From Batkoa obscura (Eukaryota > Entomophthoromycota > Entomophthoromycetes > Entomophthorales > Batkoaceae), in NCBI GenBank assembly GCA_030770535.1, contig JASVEC010000045.1, positions 1 to 64,000 on the forward strand: 64,000 nucleotides of DNA, read 5' to 3'. A program made the position numbers and the translations under genes. A model generated the notes under the pieces. That model saw nothing but the letters and a program-made list of their open reading frames with translations. It did no database searches and was not told where the DNA came from. Below, one piece after another: positions 12,852 to 24,021 of the stretch (position 1 is its first letter; every line of letters starts with the position of its first letter).

Positions 12852-13810
12852 TCATTCTTCCCCTTGTAACATTCTAAAATTATGAAATACTTTTTGAATT
12901 GGAATAACATGCTCATTGTCTTGTTTACATCTTAATTGATTCTTTCGATCAGTTTCATTATGATCTTGAAATTCAGTCAAAAATATTAATTCTTCTTCGT
13001 CATCAATACCTTCTCTTTCAATATATTCCGTCCAACCATACTGTAAAAAGACTAAATAATGATTTTCTATGATTAAAGGATATACTTTTTTAAAAATTAA
13101 ATGAGTTACTATCTTTTGATTCTTTTTGTGATAAACCTAATAATGAACTTGCATGTGACAGACTTATTTTATCAAAAAGAATGGAGATGGAACGTACTAA
13201 TTTACTTTGAAATTCCACTATTTAAACCAAAAATTCAATATATTAATATTCATAAATAATATAAAAACTTACATAAAAACCTAGTTAATAAACCTTGTAA
13301 TTCACTTGGCCATTGATCAAAATTAGTTTTAATTTCATTAGGTTGAACTCGGTTATATTCGGCTACATAAATATTTTCTTCATATTGTAAAATATAGGGG
13401 AGGATTTGATTGAGTTTTCCGGCTTCTAAACTCGAGTGGATCAAAAACAATATTTTAATCGCTTTTGTATGATTCGTTTGAATACGTGAATGTAGGTTTT
13501 GTATCTTGATACTATAAAATCAAGTGACACTTGTTTAAAAAAGAGCTGATAACATTGATAATATTAGAACTACCTGTCATTATTTAATAAGTATAAAACC
13601 AATAATAACTCATAAATCTTTTTTAATATAATTGCGTTGTTTTCAAATATTAATACCTTTTGTTATAAGAATGTTTAGTATTAACAAGCTTATTATTTTA
13701 ATTTTAAATTTTCTTACTTCAAGTTCTAACTCTTCAACAGTTTCAATTGCTTGAGTTAATTTGGTCGTTTCTACTATTGAATATACATCCTTTAATAAAT
13801 TAGCATCCAT
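12852..13810 (-). CDS. CSN8/PSMD8/eIF3k-family protein, probably CSN8-like (5-6 exons)
   Basis: On the minus strand, exons 13810-13718, 13656-13574, 13511-13273 and one starting near 13223 join in frame. The last exon ends at the TGA at 12852-12854. The product has a helical N-terminus with KIYELLLVLYLLNND, which resembles the CSN8 segment YGQLLALYLLHND. It is followed by a region ending in VRSISILFDKISLSHASSLL, like the winged-helix end of CSN8/eIF3k proteins. CSN8 is a small subunit of the COP9 signalosome, which removes Nedd8 from cullins. The last intron boundary (about 13125-13080) is uncertain: either a 52-bp intron with a plain GT donor, or a much shorter one that keeps GLSQKES. The family call is by eye; other members of the PCI-like family are possible. 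Confidence 0.5.
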
Positions 13811-14125
13811 TTTGTTGATAATTTAAAAAATGAGTTTTGAGTTATGATGCAAACATTTTAAAAATCAAAATTTGAGTTTTTTTGCATAAAAATAAAGTCA
13901 CAAAAAGTTTTGAAAATTAAGTTTTGAAAATTAATATATATAAATATATAGAATACGATTAAATAGATATTTCTTTTCTTTTTCTATTTGATATATAGAA
14001 GATTGTGATTTTTTTGGTTTTTAAAAATAACTCAGCCTCAAAATTCACTTAATACAACGCTATTTGATCTTTAAAACATACTAAAATACACAAAATAATA
14101 ATGTTAGACTATATTTTTATATAGG
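13811..14125. other. Spacer without gene
   Basis: This is the upstream region of the CSN8-like gene, AT-rich with several ATATA words near 13930-13995. No coding frame was seen. Confidence 0.4.
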
Positions 14126-14571
14126 TATGAAATTTGGTACTCAGTGATTGGAGTTAAAAGCAGTTTTTGCTTGATCGATTAACTGTAAGTTGGAAGGTCT
14201 TAGTTTATATAACTAAAATAGACTTGAATTATCAAGAATAGCACTTAATAGGCTACAGGCTATGTAAGACAAATAGAATAAACAATACTACTGTAAAATC
14301 TATATAAAATACCATCAACGAAGTTTAGTGGCTTTATTAAAGATATAATATCAGAGAATAGTTCAGTTAAAAAACATCGAGTTGCTGTTCTAGAATCTTT
14401 TCTATACTCTGACAAGTGTAGGTATCAAAACGAGAGGGTAATATTCTTCGGGATGAAGCTAGAAATTGCCATAATAAATCAAAATAAGAACATGGGACTG
14501 ATTGTCTCTGAATTCGAGAACACAACAACTTAAGTGATTATTATGCTATAATCAATCATGGAGCTGACATC
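14126..14571 (-). mobile_element. LTR copy, minus orientation, truncated
   Basis: About 446 bp matching the reverse complement of the solo LTRs elsewhere in the window (for example 38318-38781). It starts at the LTR 3' end (TATGAAATTTGGTACTCAGTG) and stops shortly before the LTR 5' terminus. Its orientation is opposite to that of the gypsy body downstream, so it is not a normal 5' LTR of that element. Confidence 0.85.
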
Positions 14572-14699
14572 TTAAAAAACAATACAAATAATTTTTAAAT
14601 AATAAGAAACAATGTTAGTTAAAAATAGTTAAAAATATTTAATTTCAGATTTAAAAATTAATCTAAATTTTAAGTTTTTAAATTTATGAGTCTTTATAT

Positions 14700-14797
14700 G
14701 GGGATGTATTTTAATGTTTAAAGTTTTACTAACAAATTTTCCGCTTAAATAGTGCTTAAAAAATGGAAAAAATAATGAAGTCAAAAAAAACACTCCC
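14700..14797 (+). mobile_element. MITE copy 6, at the 5' edge of the gypsy body
   Basis: A full-length copy with ATAT on both flanks. The long gypsy reading frame opens inside it, so the first codons of that frame are MITE sequence rather than retroelement sequence. Confidence 0.88.
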
Positions 14798-17700
14798 ATA
14801 TCTTCTTGATAACTGTCAACAATTGTCCATAACTGGATATGACATGGGTAGTAGTAATGAAGAAGAAGTTAGTATTCTCACTCCAGAAATAGATATTGCT
14901 GCTCTCAAACGAGCAGCACTGTCTTCACATGTTATAAAATCGGTTGCTACCTATGGAGCTGTTCCTATGGACGTTCTTAGTGGTGATTTTTCTGCTTGGA
15001 GACAATATCAAAATAGTGGCTCTAGTACTCAAATCACTTTTCGTGCTCAGTATCAAACGGTACCTACTCTCTCCCACGCTCAACAATATTTAGTAGAGTT
15101 CTTACACAACAAACTCATCCAGATGGTTGGTGAACTCAACCGTCTTTCAACTCACACTAATGAATTGTCTACCTCTTTGAGCTCACTTCTAGGTACAGTT
15201 AATAATCTCTCCATGGTTATTAACCAAAACAATGATATAACCACCCTCTTAAATAAATTCCATACTAGTAAGTTAAATGAGTTCGACCAAAGGCTCAAAA
15301 ATACCATTAGTTATGAAGTTCATAGAGATTTGGTAAAAGAAGTAAGAGACTTCAAGGCTGAATTGCATCAGCTTGATACCAACTTACACTCCGAGATAGT
15401 TAAGATCTCTGACGAGATCAATATTTTCCTCACTGAGATCAATGAGCATACTGCCGAAAGAATCGCAAATATTAATGGAAAAGTGAAAACCGCTTTCACA
15501 GAACTTCACAGATCGTTGATGACTACATTTAACGAGTACAATCATCGTTTATCTTGTATTGAACAATCCCCTGCGTCTGCATCAACCAAAGATTCCAGAA
15601 TCTTGGCTTTAAAACAAGATTTAGCTATTTGTAATCAACAACCGGCTCAACAAGTAACTATCATCAACCAGCTCATCACTTCCAATAATAGTTTGAAGGA
15701 ACAAATTAGATTGGATAAAGAGCAATCAGTAGCTGACTGGAACGAAATTTCGCGCAACATACAGAGTACTAAAGAAGAGCTCATTCTTCTTCAGACCAAG
15801 GTAGCCTCCAATACCAGTCAAATCAAGGCGTTTTCCTGTAATTGTAAGAAGAGGCGTATTGGTGTTTCAGTATCTCGCTCTAGACTCTCGAATTATAGAA
15901 ATATTACAAAATACAAAGTGTATGATCTAAGTGATGGTACTATACAGTCTATCCTTGATACTGAATATCAAATGAACCCCAAGTGTCGTGATTCTATTTA
16001 CTCAGTACAATCGGATGATCAGCCAAAAAAAGGAGACTTACCTCAAGTTTCTACATACTTGTCTCGATCGCTTCCCAGAATGACTACCGCACCTACTGAT
16101 GGTATTTACTCCAGAAATCCTGCTATAAGGTCCAATGCTGCGTCAATACGACCTCGTGTACAACCCTACCCTGAGGTTAACCTAGATAATCCTTTCAAAA
16201 ATAATAACAAAGACAAGTCACCACATAACGCTTCTCAAATCACTCAACGTGCATTCTATGAACAACCTTTACCTTACTACATACAACCTGATCCAATTCC
16301 TGCTCAACGCAATTATAGTACATTATATAATAATCATGATGGTCATTGTAGCCATTATGGACCTTCTGGTAACAATCAAAGCTCGCATAGCTTCTCAACA
16401 TACCGCCGCGACTATCCAAGAAGCTCCTTACCTATTAATAACAAGTTTAATTTTAATCTCTTATTCAATCCAAGCGAAATTACTGCTACCAGCTTTATCA
16501 AAGCTCTAGAAGCTTGTCTTGATGCAAACAACTGGTCCTATGAGTGTCGCTCCCAATGCCTCTTAGATCAGCTACAAACAAAAGAATTTTCCTGGTGCAT
16601 GACCTTACCTGATGACTTACGTAGTAACTGGAACTCTTTCAAAAAGGCATTTATAGATCATTACGATTTTGATGTAAAAATGGAAGCAAAAAAGGTAGCC
16701 CTTTTATCTTTACGTTTAGACGACGAAAGTAAACTTGAGAATTTCATTACAAACGTAAGAAATCGTGCTAATGCCTTAATTTCCTGTGAAAAGTTAAGCG
16801 TTACAGACCTCCGCCTGGCCTTCCAACGAAACCTTCCAAGTCATATCGCACGTCTTTTTATATATCCTCACCATAATATCATTAATGTTACACAGATGAT
16901 AGAAATTTTAGAGCTGTATCTTAGAAGTTCAAAAGGGGAAGTTAGATCCAAAAAACTGTATGCTAATCATATAGATAGCAAAACTCTGGACTATCGTATA
17001 ATAAACTATCGGACTAATAATAAATCAATTGACGTTACTCTCTGCGGATTAGTATCTGTGATTTATCAATATCCAGACATAGCGTATAGGCAGTCTGGAA
17101 TCCCCATTATTTCCCCTAAGAACTTATTAATACCGCCTAAATCACAGGTAGTGCTAGATACTAAAATCTTATTATGGGTACCTAAGGAGTTCCATCTATC
17201 TATATACAGTATAGAAGGTGTTTCACGATTAGAGCCTTTAGTTATGCCTGGAGTCTTAGGTGACAATATGAATGAGACTATTAAGTTATTGCTTGCAAGC
17301 ATCACTAAAAAAGATATCAATATTTCTAGAGGTCAACAGGTTGGAATCATACATCTAGAAAATAACGCTTTGATCAGTACTTTCAGTAAATTTGCAACAC
17401 TAGAAGAATTCCAAATTTATGAAGTCCCTAATGGCCAGACCTCGTTTATCAAAAAAGACACCATTGGACATCTAAATCAAGATGAACAACTCCAATTTTA
17501 TAAATTGCTGGAAGAATATAAAGAGATTTTTGGAACTTCAGAAGAAGAAGATATTGACTGTGCCCGCAACACTAAACATAAAGTATATACGTGCGATCCA
17601 CTACTTGTCGCAACCAAAGCGTATCATGAATCTCAGTCCGAACTTAGGGCAGAACGAGAAGAAGTCCAAAAACTCCTAAATTTAGGCTTAATTATCCCTT

Positions 17701-20679
17701 TGGATAGTCCATGGGCCTCTCCTCTTATGATTGTTAAGAAAAAGGGCGGAACTAATAGAGTAGTTATGGACTATAGAAAGCTTAACAAAGTCACAAAAGG
17801 TGTATACCCTCTACCCAGAATAGATGATGCTGTTGACCGCTTACAAGGGGCAAAATATTTTTCGGCAATGGATCTAATCTCAGGATACTGGCAGATAGAA
17901 ATGGATTCAGAAGACCAAGAAAAGTGCGCTTTGATTACTTCTGAATGGCTATTTCAACTAACTAGGATCCCACAAGGCTTTTCAAACACCTCTGCTACAT
18001 TACAACATCTTATGGATAATACAATAGCCGATCTTAAGCTTTTATGTGTGCTAGTTTACCTAGATGACTTGAATGTGTTTTCGAAAACTTTTGTGGATCA
18101 CCTAGCTCATCTTAAAGCAGTACTCGAACGTCTTCGCCAAGCTAGCCTAAAGTCAGAACTAAAGAAATGTTCATTCTTCCAAACTAGCCTGGAATTTCTA
18201 GGCTATAAGGTCTCTGACAAAGTTTTAGCCCCTATTCCTAATAAATTAGATGAATTAAGAGAACTTCTCTCCCCAACTACACTCAAGGAGGTACAAGTAT
18301 TCCTTGGGTTGATGAATTATTATCAAAGATTTATAAAAGATTTCTCGAATTTGGCTATTCCACTGTTCCAACTGTTAAGGAAAGAATCCAAGTTTCAATG
18401 GGAGAAAGAGCACCAACAAGCGTTTGAAGAACTCCGCGACAAGCTGCTCAATGCTCCAGTTTTAATGTTTCCAAATTTTTCAAAGTCCTTCTTTCTAAAT
18501 ACTGACGCTAGTCCAACTGCAGTTGGAGGTGTTTTAAGCCAATTAGATGATGATAACTGCGAACATCCAATAGCTTATACCTCTAGAGCCTTATCGAAAC
18601 ACGAGATGAATTTTACTACGACAGAGAAAGAATGCCTTGCAATTATTCATGCTATAAAGACATTTAGACCGTACATCTATAGCACTCACTTTACTATTAT
18701 CACCAACCATGTTTCCTTAAAACGGTTGTATTCGATCACTAATCCTGAAGGGCGTTTAGCTAGGTGGGCTCTAAAACTACAATCGTATAGTTTTGATATA
18801 GTATATAAACAAGGTAAAGATAATCACAATGCGCATAGGCTTAGAAAGTTATCCAGGATCTGTCTAGCCGCTCTCATAGATGATGATCTGTATAACCTAT
18901 CAGGCGATAAAGATAAGTGGTCGCAACAGCAACCTGAACTCAAACAATGGCTTGAGAAAAACGCTCAGAGTATCATTGTCAAAGGTAATCCATTGTACAA
19001 AAAGATCAAAGGAACATATATCCTATATATTAGACCTTCTTCACAGTTGTCTGTATGTCAAAAGTTCCATAACATGATCTGCGGACATTCAGCCTTCCAA
19101 AAAACGTATGATGTCATGAAAGTTTTCTGTTATTGGAAATCAATGATACCGGACTTAAAAGACTTCATAAATAGTTGCGATGTTTGTAAAAAAAACAACA
19201 AAATAGGACAAAAGCAGTAGCTTGTAAGCTTATTTACCTAAACATGTATTTTACACAGTAAGTATAGATGTTGTAGATCCTATTCGAGAAGCTTCTTTAT
19301 TAAGAATAAATAAACATATTGTTGTAGCTGTAGACCGTTTAAACAAGTGGTTTGAAGCTAGAACAACAATAAGCCAGACTTCCTTTCCCATATCCAAATA
19401 TACATAAAAAGATATTATTTGTAGATATGGAAGCCCTCAGGTGATGCTTACTGACGATTTTACCAATTTTGTTAATCTAGCTCTCTCAATTAGCTAGACT
19501 AATAGCCACAAAGCATTCTACTGCAACTTCATACCACCTTGGAACTAACGGAATGATAAACCAGTGTGTATACTAAGGAAGTTAGCTTTCAGCGAAGCTA
19601 GCTCTTGAAATGTATATCTATATTCTGCCATTTTAGCATATAGACATTCAGTGCATAATATTATCAAAAAATCTCCTTTTGTTATGCTTTATGAGAAACA
19701 CCCTGGACTTCCCATATCTTCCACCTCTTTAATCACTAAACAAGGCCAGATGAGCCCTGACATGTATTTGGCTAAACTAACAAAAAAATTGATGGCTACG
19801 CAAGTTGACGCCTTTAGCGCATTAAAAGATTCGAAAATAAAGAGGTATCAACAAGATATGTCTCAACTTCCTAGTCTAGCTATCTTCAAGATAGGCAATA
19901 TTATTTATCTGTATCCTTCCTACGATCAATCTAAAAAAAATAAACTAGCACTGGAATGAGACGGATCATATAAAATCATATGTAGACACTTATATGATGG
20001 TTACTCAGTCAAATATAAAGGAACAAGAGTCATTTATAATTAACCGCGTACCAAGTTTCTCAAATCAGCAATGTGATTCAACGGGTATAATTTGTAACTG
20101 GCCGAATTGTACTATAACTATTGCGAAAGAATTGAATAAAACTAATTGTTTTGGCTCTCTTATAGGCTCTTGGTAAGCAAACCATAAAGATTTACTAAAT
20201 CAAATCATAGGGTGTGAAATGTGAGATATCGCCTTGTCACCTCCATGATTAATTGCAATACAGCAATCACTTAAGTCATTATGTCCTCGAGTTTAGAGAC
20301 AATCAATTCCATGCTCTTAGTTTGATTTGCTATGAGAATTTGTATCTTTGTCCTAAAAAATATTATCTCCATGTTTTGATATCTATACTTGTCGAAATAT
20401 AAAAGAGACTCTGGAACATAGTAATTCGAGGCTTTTTAACTGAATTATTCCTTGATATCTCCTACATTTAGTAAAGCTATTAAATCTTCTTGATAATATC
20501 TTATATAGATTTTACAGTAATATTATTTATTCTATTTGTCTTACATAGTCTGTAGCCTATTACGCATTATTTTTCATAACTCAAGTCTATCTTAGCTACA
20601 TAAACTAAAACCTTTCAACCTATGGCTAGTCAATCAACCAAAAAGTACTTAACTTTAATCACTGAGTACCAATTTCATA
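14763..20679 (+). mobile_element. Ty3/gypsy LTR retrotransposon, degraded fossil
   Basis: The body has a long gag-pol frame (14763-19220). In order it holds a coiled-coil-rich gag N-terminus, a capsid-like region (about residues 565-720), a reverse transcriptase with the active-site box YLDD, an RNase H region (NTDASPTAVGG) and an integrase zinc-binding start (CGHSAF..CDVCKK). The rest of the integrase (to about 20180) is broken by several lesions, so the copy is not whole. A same-strand LTR follows (20213-20679). The LTR upstream faces the other way. The family is Ty3/gypsy by domain order. The age is probably moderate: most of the frame is still readable but the 3' third is worn. The LTR pair cannot be used for dating. 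Confidence 0.9.
20213..20679 (+). mobile_element. LTR, plus orientation, also outer part of inverted-repeat arm 1
   Basis: An LTR of about 467 bp that starts TGTGAAAT and ends AATTTCATA. It contains a TATA word (AAATATAAAAGAG), as the other LTR copies do. It follows the gypsy body in the correct orientation for a 3' LTR, and its inner edge joins transposon-derived DNA. Confidence 0.85.
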
Positions 20680-21648
20680 GCATTTTAGGGATTTTTATGA
20701 TAAAAAGATATTTTAAAATATTAAATAAAATAGAAAAATATTGTCTAATTAATTTCAAAGTTTAAGGTTTTTATTTACAAATATAATAAAATCAATAGTT
20801 TAATTATTAACAATAAGAAAACAAATATAATTTTAAAAAAATATAAAATATAAAAAAAATATAAAAAATATAAAAAATATAAAATATAAAAAATACAAAA
20901 AATATAAAAAATACAAAAAATATAAAAAATATAGGTATTGTATTTAACTAAATATGATAAATTATATTATTACCCAGTATCTAATAGATTAAAGATATCT
21001 AATGTAATTTTAATTAAAGTTATAAAATTTACAAAACAAGAAAATTATAAAATTAATTCCAACTTATTTTACAAGAATAAGTGAAAGTTTAAAATTTTTA
21101 ATATTTACTAAATAAGTAAATAGTTTATTAAGTGATAAAAATTAATTACTAAATATTAATATTACTTAATTTATTAATAGTTAAGCTAATAGATGGTTGA
21201 AAAGTAAGTAGCTATAATAATAAATAAAAACTATTATTATATTATTTGTATTATATAAAAATAACTAATTGTAACTTTGAGGCTAATCACTCCCTCTTAT
21301 GCAGCTATTTATTAACTTAGTAATATATTAATAATGTAATTATGATATTAAAACTACTGATGTATTTTATAGCAAATCCATAATATTAAGTATAAAACAG
21401 TTAATAGCAAATATCTCTCAATGAAGTTTTATAAGAACACGTATTTATTCACATATTATAACTTTGATTAATATTAATATATAAGTTATATTAGTAAAGT
21501 CCTTGCTAATATGGCAATTTATATTAGATATAATAAAAATTCTGCTAACTTACAACATATCTTATAACAAATAGTTTAAAAGTACTAAGTACTTTTGTTT
21601 TTTAATAAATAGTTTATCTTTATATAGTTCTAAGCAAAGTTCTAAAAT
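20228..21648 (+). repeat. Inverted repeat arm 1 (about 1.42 kb)
   Basis: Near-perfect reverse complement of 24022-25440. Where I compared the two arms base by base, I found only a small length difference in a T run near 21591. The arm is an LTR (20228-20679) joined to about 970 bp that aligns with the 3' half of the DNA transposon at 39000-41422 (worn transposase end plus 3' non-coding part). Just beyond the arm, 21649-21755 is a different, diverged transposon 3' end closing with GGACATCTCC. Confidence 0.93.
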
Positions 21649-22255
21649 ATAAAATATAAAACTAGGTTTTATTTTAATACTATTTTATTGGTTATCCTAT
21701 CCAAAATTAAGTTAAAAAATGAATAAAAAATGAAACCAGTTTGGACATCTCCACTAACACTAGGTCTCTTAAGTTGTTCAATTTGAGTATTCAAAGTTTT
21801 ATTATAATTAATAAATTATTTAGACCATCAACCTTTTAAGCAAAAAAAACACAATTTTTTTAGTTATACTTTTAAATAACAAAACCTAACCTTTTCTCCT
21901 TGGTTTACTTGGCATTAATAAATATCAAACGCTTATTCATATCAAATATTTTTTGTTGCTTTTTGAGTTTTAAACTTTGTATATCATTTACAATTCATTT
22001 GAAGCGAACAATGATTTATAAAAGACAATCAATCATATTTGGTATTATCTTAAATAAATTTAAAAAACTTCAGGAGCTCTGGAGGCTTCAATCTCTTTGT
22101 TTGATAACTTGATCTTCATATTATCAAAACGGTTGTATGTGTAATATTCTCAAGATTTTTTTGAAAAAAAGCAACTATTATGTAAACATAGAATATTTTT
22201 AATTCTAATAGCTTTATGAAAAGTTATACAAGAATATTAAGCGTTTATTTACTAA

Positions 22256-22846
22256 TCATTTAAATATAGGCTCCAAGTTGATATCCAGTGTATCATAGAG
22301 CTCCATATTTTGTGTAGTAGAATATGGCTTTGGTGAAGGTTTATTCCTTTTCTTTATATTTTGTCTAGGTTTATATTTATAGTTAGGATATTTCGTCTTG
22401 TGTATGGATTTCTCGGCTTCAGCCATCTCCAAGTATCTTTGTTTAACCTCAAAGCCTTCATGTTTCCACATTCTACCAATAATCTGTGATATTTTTTTAT
22501 TGTCGGCCATTTTGTTTGTACTACTTATCTCCTTATGTTTATCTTTCCTATAAAGTATAAATGCATTTGCAGGCCTAGGTATTTTGTCAGTATCATCTTT
22601 TTTAGATAATGTTTTGCTTTCGCTTGAGCTATCTTCATCTTTTCTGATAATTATCTTTTCTGCAAATGACTTTGAAATTAATAAAGGATAATGACCTTCT
22701 GGGATAAAAAAACAATCTTTCTGGTCTAAAGAAAATTCATCTTTCAAAGGCTCCATTCTGATACCATCGCCATTTTCAATGAGGTAGTCAAACTTACTTT
22801 CGTCCAAAAAAAGCAGGTGCTCATTTAACCTTAAAGGGCTATGCAT
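22256..22846 (-). CDS. HMG-box protein of the MATA_HMG type
   Basis: A single exon of 196 aa. Residues about 89-161 form an HMG box of the mating-type class: the signature IPRPANAFILYRKDKH is followed by ISQIIGRMWKHEGFEVKQRY and a basic tail (KYKPRQNIKKRNK). This signature is that of fungal MAT1-2/sexM/sexP-like and Ste11-like DNA-binding regulators. The N-terminal 88 residues match nothing I recognise. The gene sits alone in the 2.4-kb loop of a large near-perfect inverted repeat. The usual fungal sex-locus neighbours (triose-phosphate transporter, RNA helicase) are not in the window, so a mating role is inference. Early-diverging fungi can carry several HMG paralogues. Confidence 0.88.
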   Translation of the reverse strand: MHSPLRLNEHLLFLDESKFDYLIENGDGIRMEPLKDEFSLDQKDCFFIPEGHYPLLISKSFAEKIIIRKDEDSSSESKTLSKKDDTDKIPRPANAFILYRKDKHKEISSTNKMADNKKISQIIGRMWKHEGFEVKQRYLEMAEAEKSIHKTKYPNYKYKPRQNIKKRNKPSPKPYSTTQNMELYDTLDINLEPIFK

Positions 22847-22972
22847 TTTAGTTGTATGTTGATTGTTGGTATAACGTCAAGGTTGATTGGTGGCTAATTA
22901 TTTTTGATTTATCCTCTTTAGATTCTTTTTCTAATACTTACTCTTTAAAATTGAAACAAAAGTAATTAAGCA

Positions 22973-23390
22973 ACACAGCTATTTGTAGAATAACCTTTGT
23001 TACAAAATTTCAAGCTGGCGCTAGCATGAATAATGGAATGTAAATATAAGGAATATAAGCTATTGAATGCATCATTTGAGTGATTTGTATAAAAATCATA
23101 TGTTTAAACCCTTTACCGATATAGGTTAAATCTTTTTTAATTTAAATCAAATTTCCTTAATAATTGTAGGCCATTGTTAAATACACGGCTATTTGTAAAA
23201 TAACTTTTGCCACAAAATTAAGCTAGTGTTAGCATGAATAATAGAATATAAATATAAGGAATATAAGCTATTGAATGCATCACCTGAGTGATTTTTATAG
23301 AAATCATATGTTTAAACCCTTTACCAATATAGGTTAAATTTTTTTTAATTTAAGTCAAATCTTTTTAATTTAAATTAAACCTATTTTAAT
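22973..23390. repeat. Tandem duplication, unit about 210 bp
   Basis: Two adjacent units starting at 22973 and 23183 share long stretches, such as AATATAAGGAATATAAGCTA and CATATGTTTAAACCCTTTACC. They differ by scattered substitutions. They lie directly upstream of the HMG-box gene. Confidence 0.75.
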
Positions 23391-23697
23391 AAGTTAAATT
23401 TAGCCAATGATATTAGACCGTTCTTAAGTAAAGCTTCTTTTAATTTGAGGAAGATATACAGGATTAAATTTTGTTAGCTAAAAAAATAATAAAAGGGGAA
23501 TTGATTGACTGGCAAAGGAGTATCCAGGTGTGCAGTAAGTAAAAAATAATAGACCAAACAAATATCAATTGTTTAGTGTTTGATATATATATTCAGGCTA
23601 TTACAAATCACTCAGTTTTAATAGTAACTCCTTTGAGGATTTAAGGAACGGTAGGATATCCCACAACATATATTAATAGATAAAATAACTACTAAAA

Positions 23698-23930
23698 TAT
23701 AATCCCTATTAAATTTTAAAGAGTTCGATTAGTTATTACAAATAAAATAAAAATTCTTACTAAGTCCTATAAAGTTTTATTAGTTATGAAATAACATTAT
23801 GATAAAATATCTATTAAACTCTAAAAGATATTATTAGTTATAACAAATAAGGGATAAATAAATAGCATATAAGTTAAAAAAACCTTGTTAGTTATGACAA
23901 ATAGCAAAAAACTAACTAAAATACATCAAA
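23698..23930. repeat. Degenerate short direct repeats
   Basis: About four loose copies of a 50-60 bp unit containing TTAGTTAT(G)ACAAATA and CTATTAAA-type words. The match is weak, but the order repeats. Confidence 0.35.
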
Positions 23931-24021
23931 AAAGAAGCACTACTGAATATCAAAAGGCATTACATGGGGTGTCGGAATTGATTTGATTTCTTTTATCTAA
24001 CTTTCAAGATTTAATATTTTG

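Larger units (their letters stand above)
21649..24021. other. Loop of the inverted repeat, holding the HMG-box gene
   Basis: A unique 2.37-kb segment between the arms. It contains diverged transposon 3' ends at both edges (to 21755 and from 23967), the HMG-box gene, a 210-bp tandem duplication (about 22973-23390) and degenerate short repeats at about 23698-23930. No other convincing gene was found. Confidence 0.7.

Noticed and set aside
14763-14830. MITE-derived start as a genuine new N-terminus of the gypsy frame
   Set aside because: The element is a degraded fossil and the ATG in the MITE is fortuitous; no evidence of use.
22985-23340. Idea that the repeats beside the HMG gene are a CRISPR-like or satellite array
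   Set aside because: Only two long diverged units without regular spacers; a plain tandem duplication.
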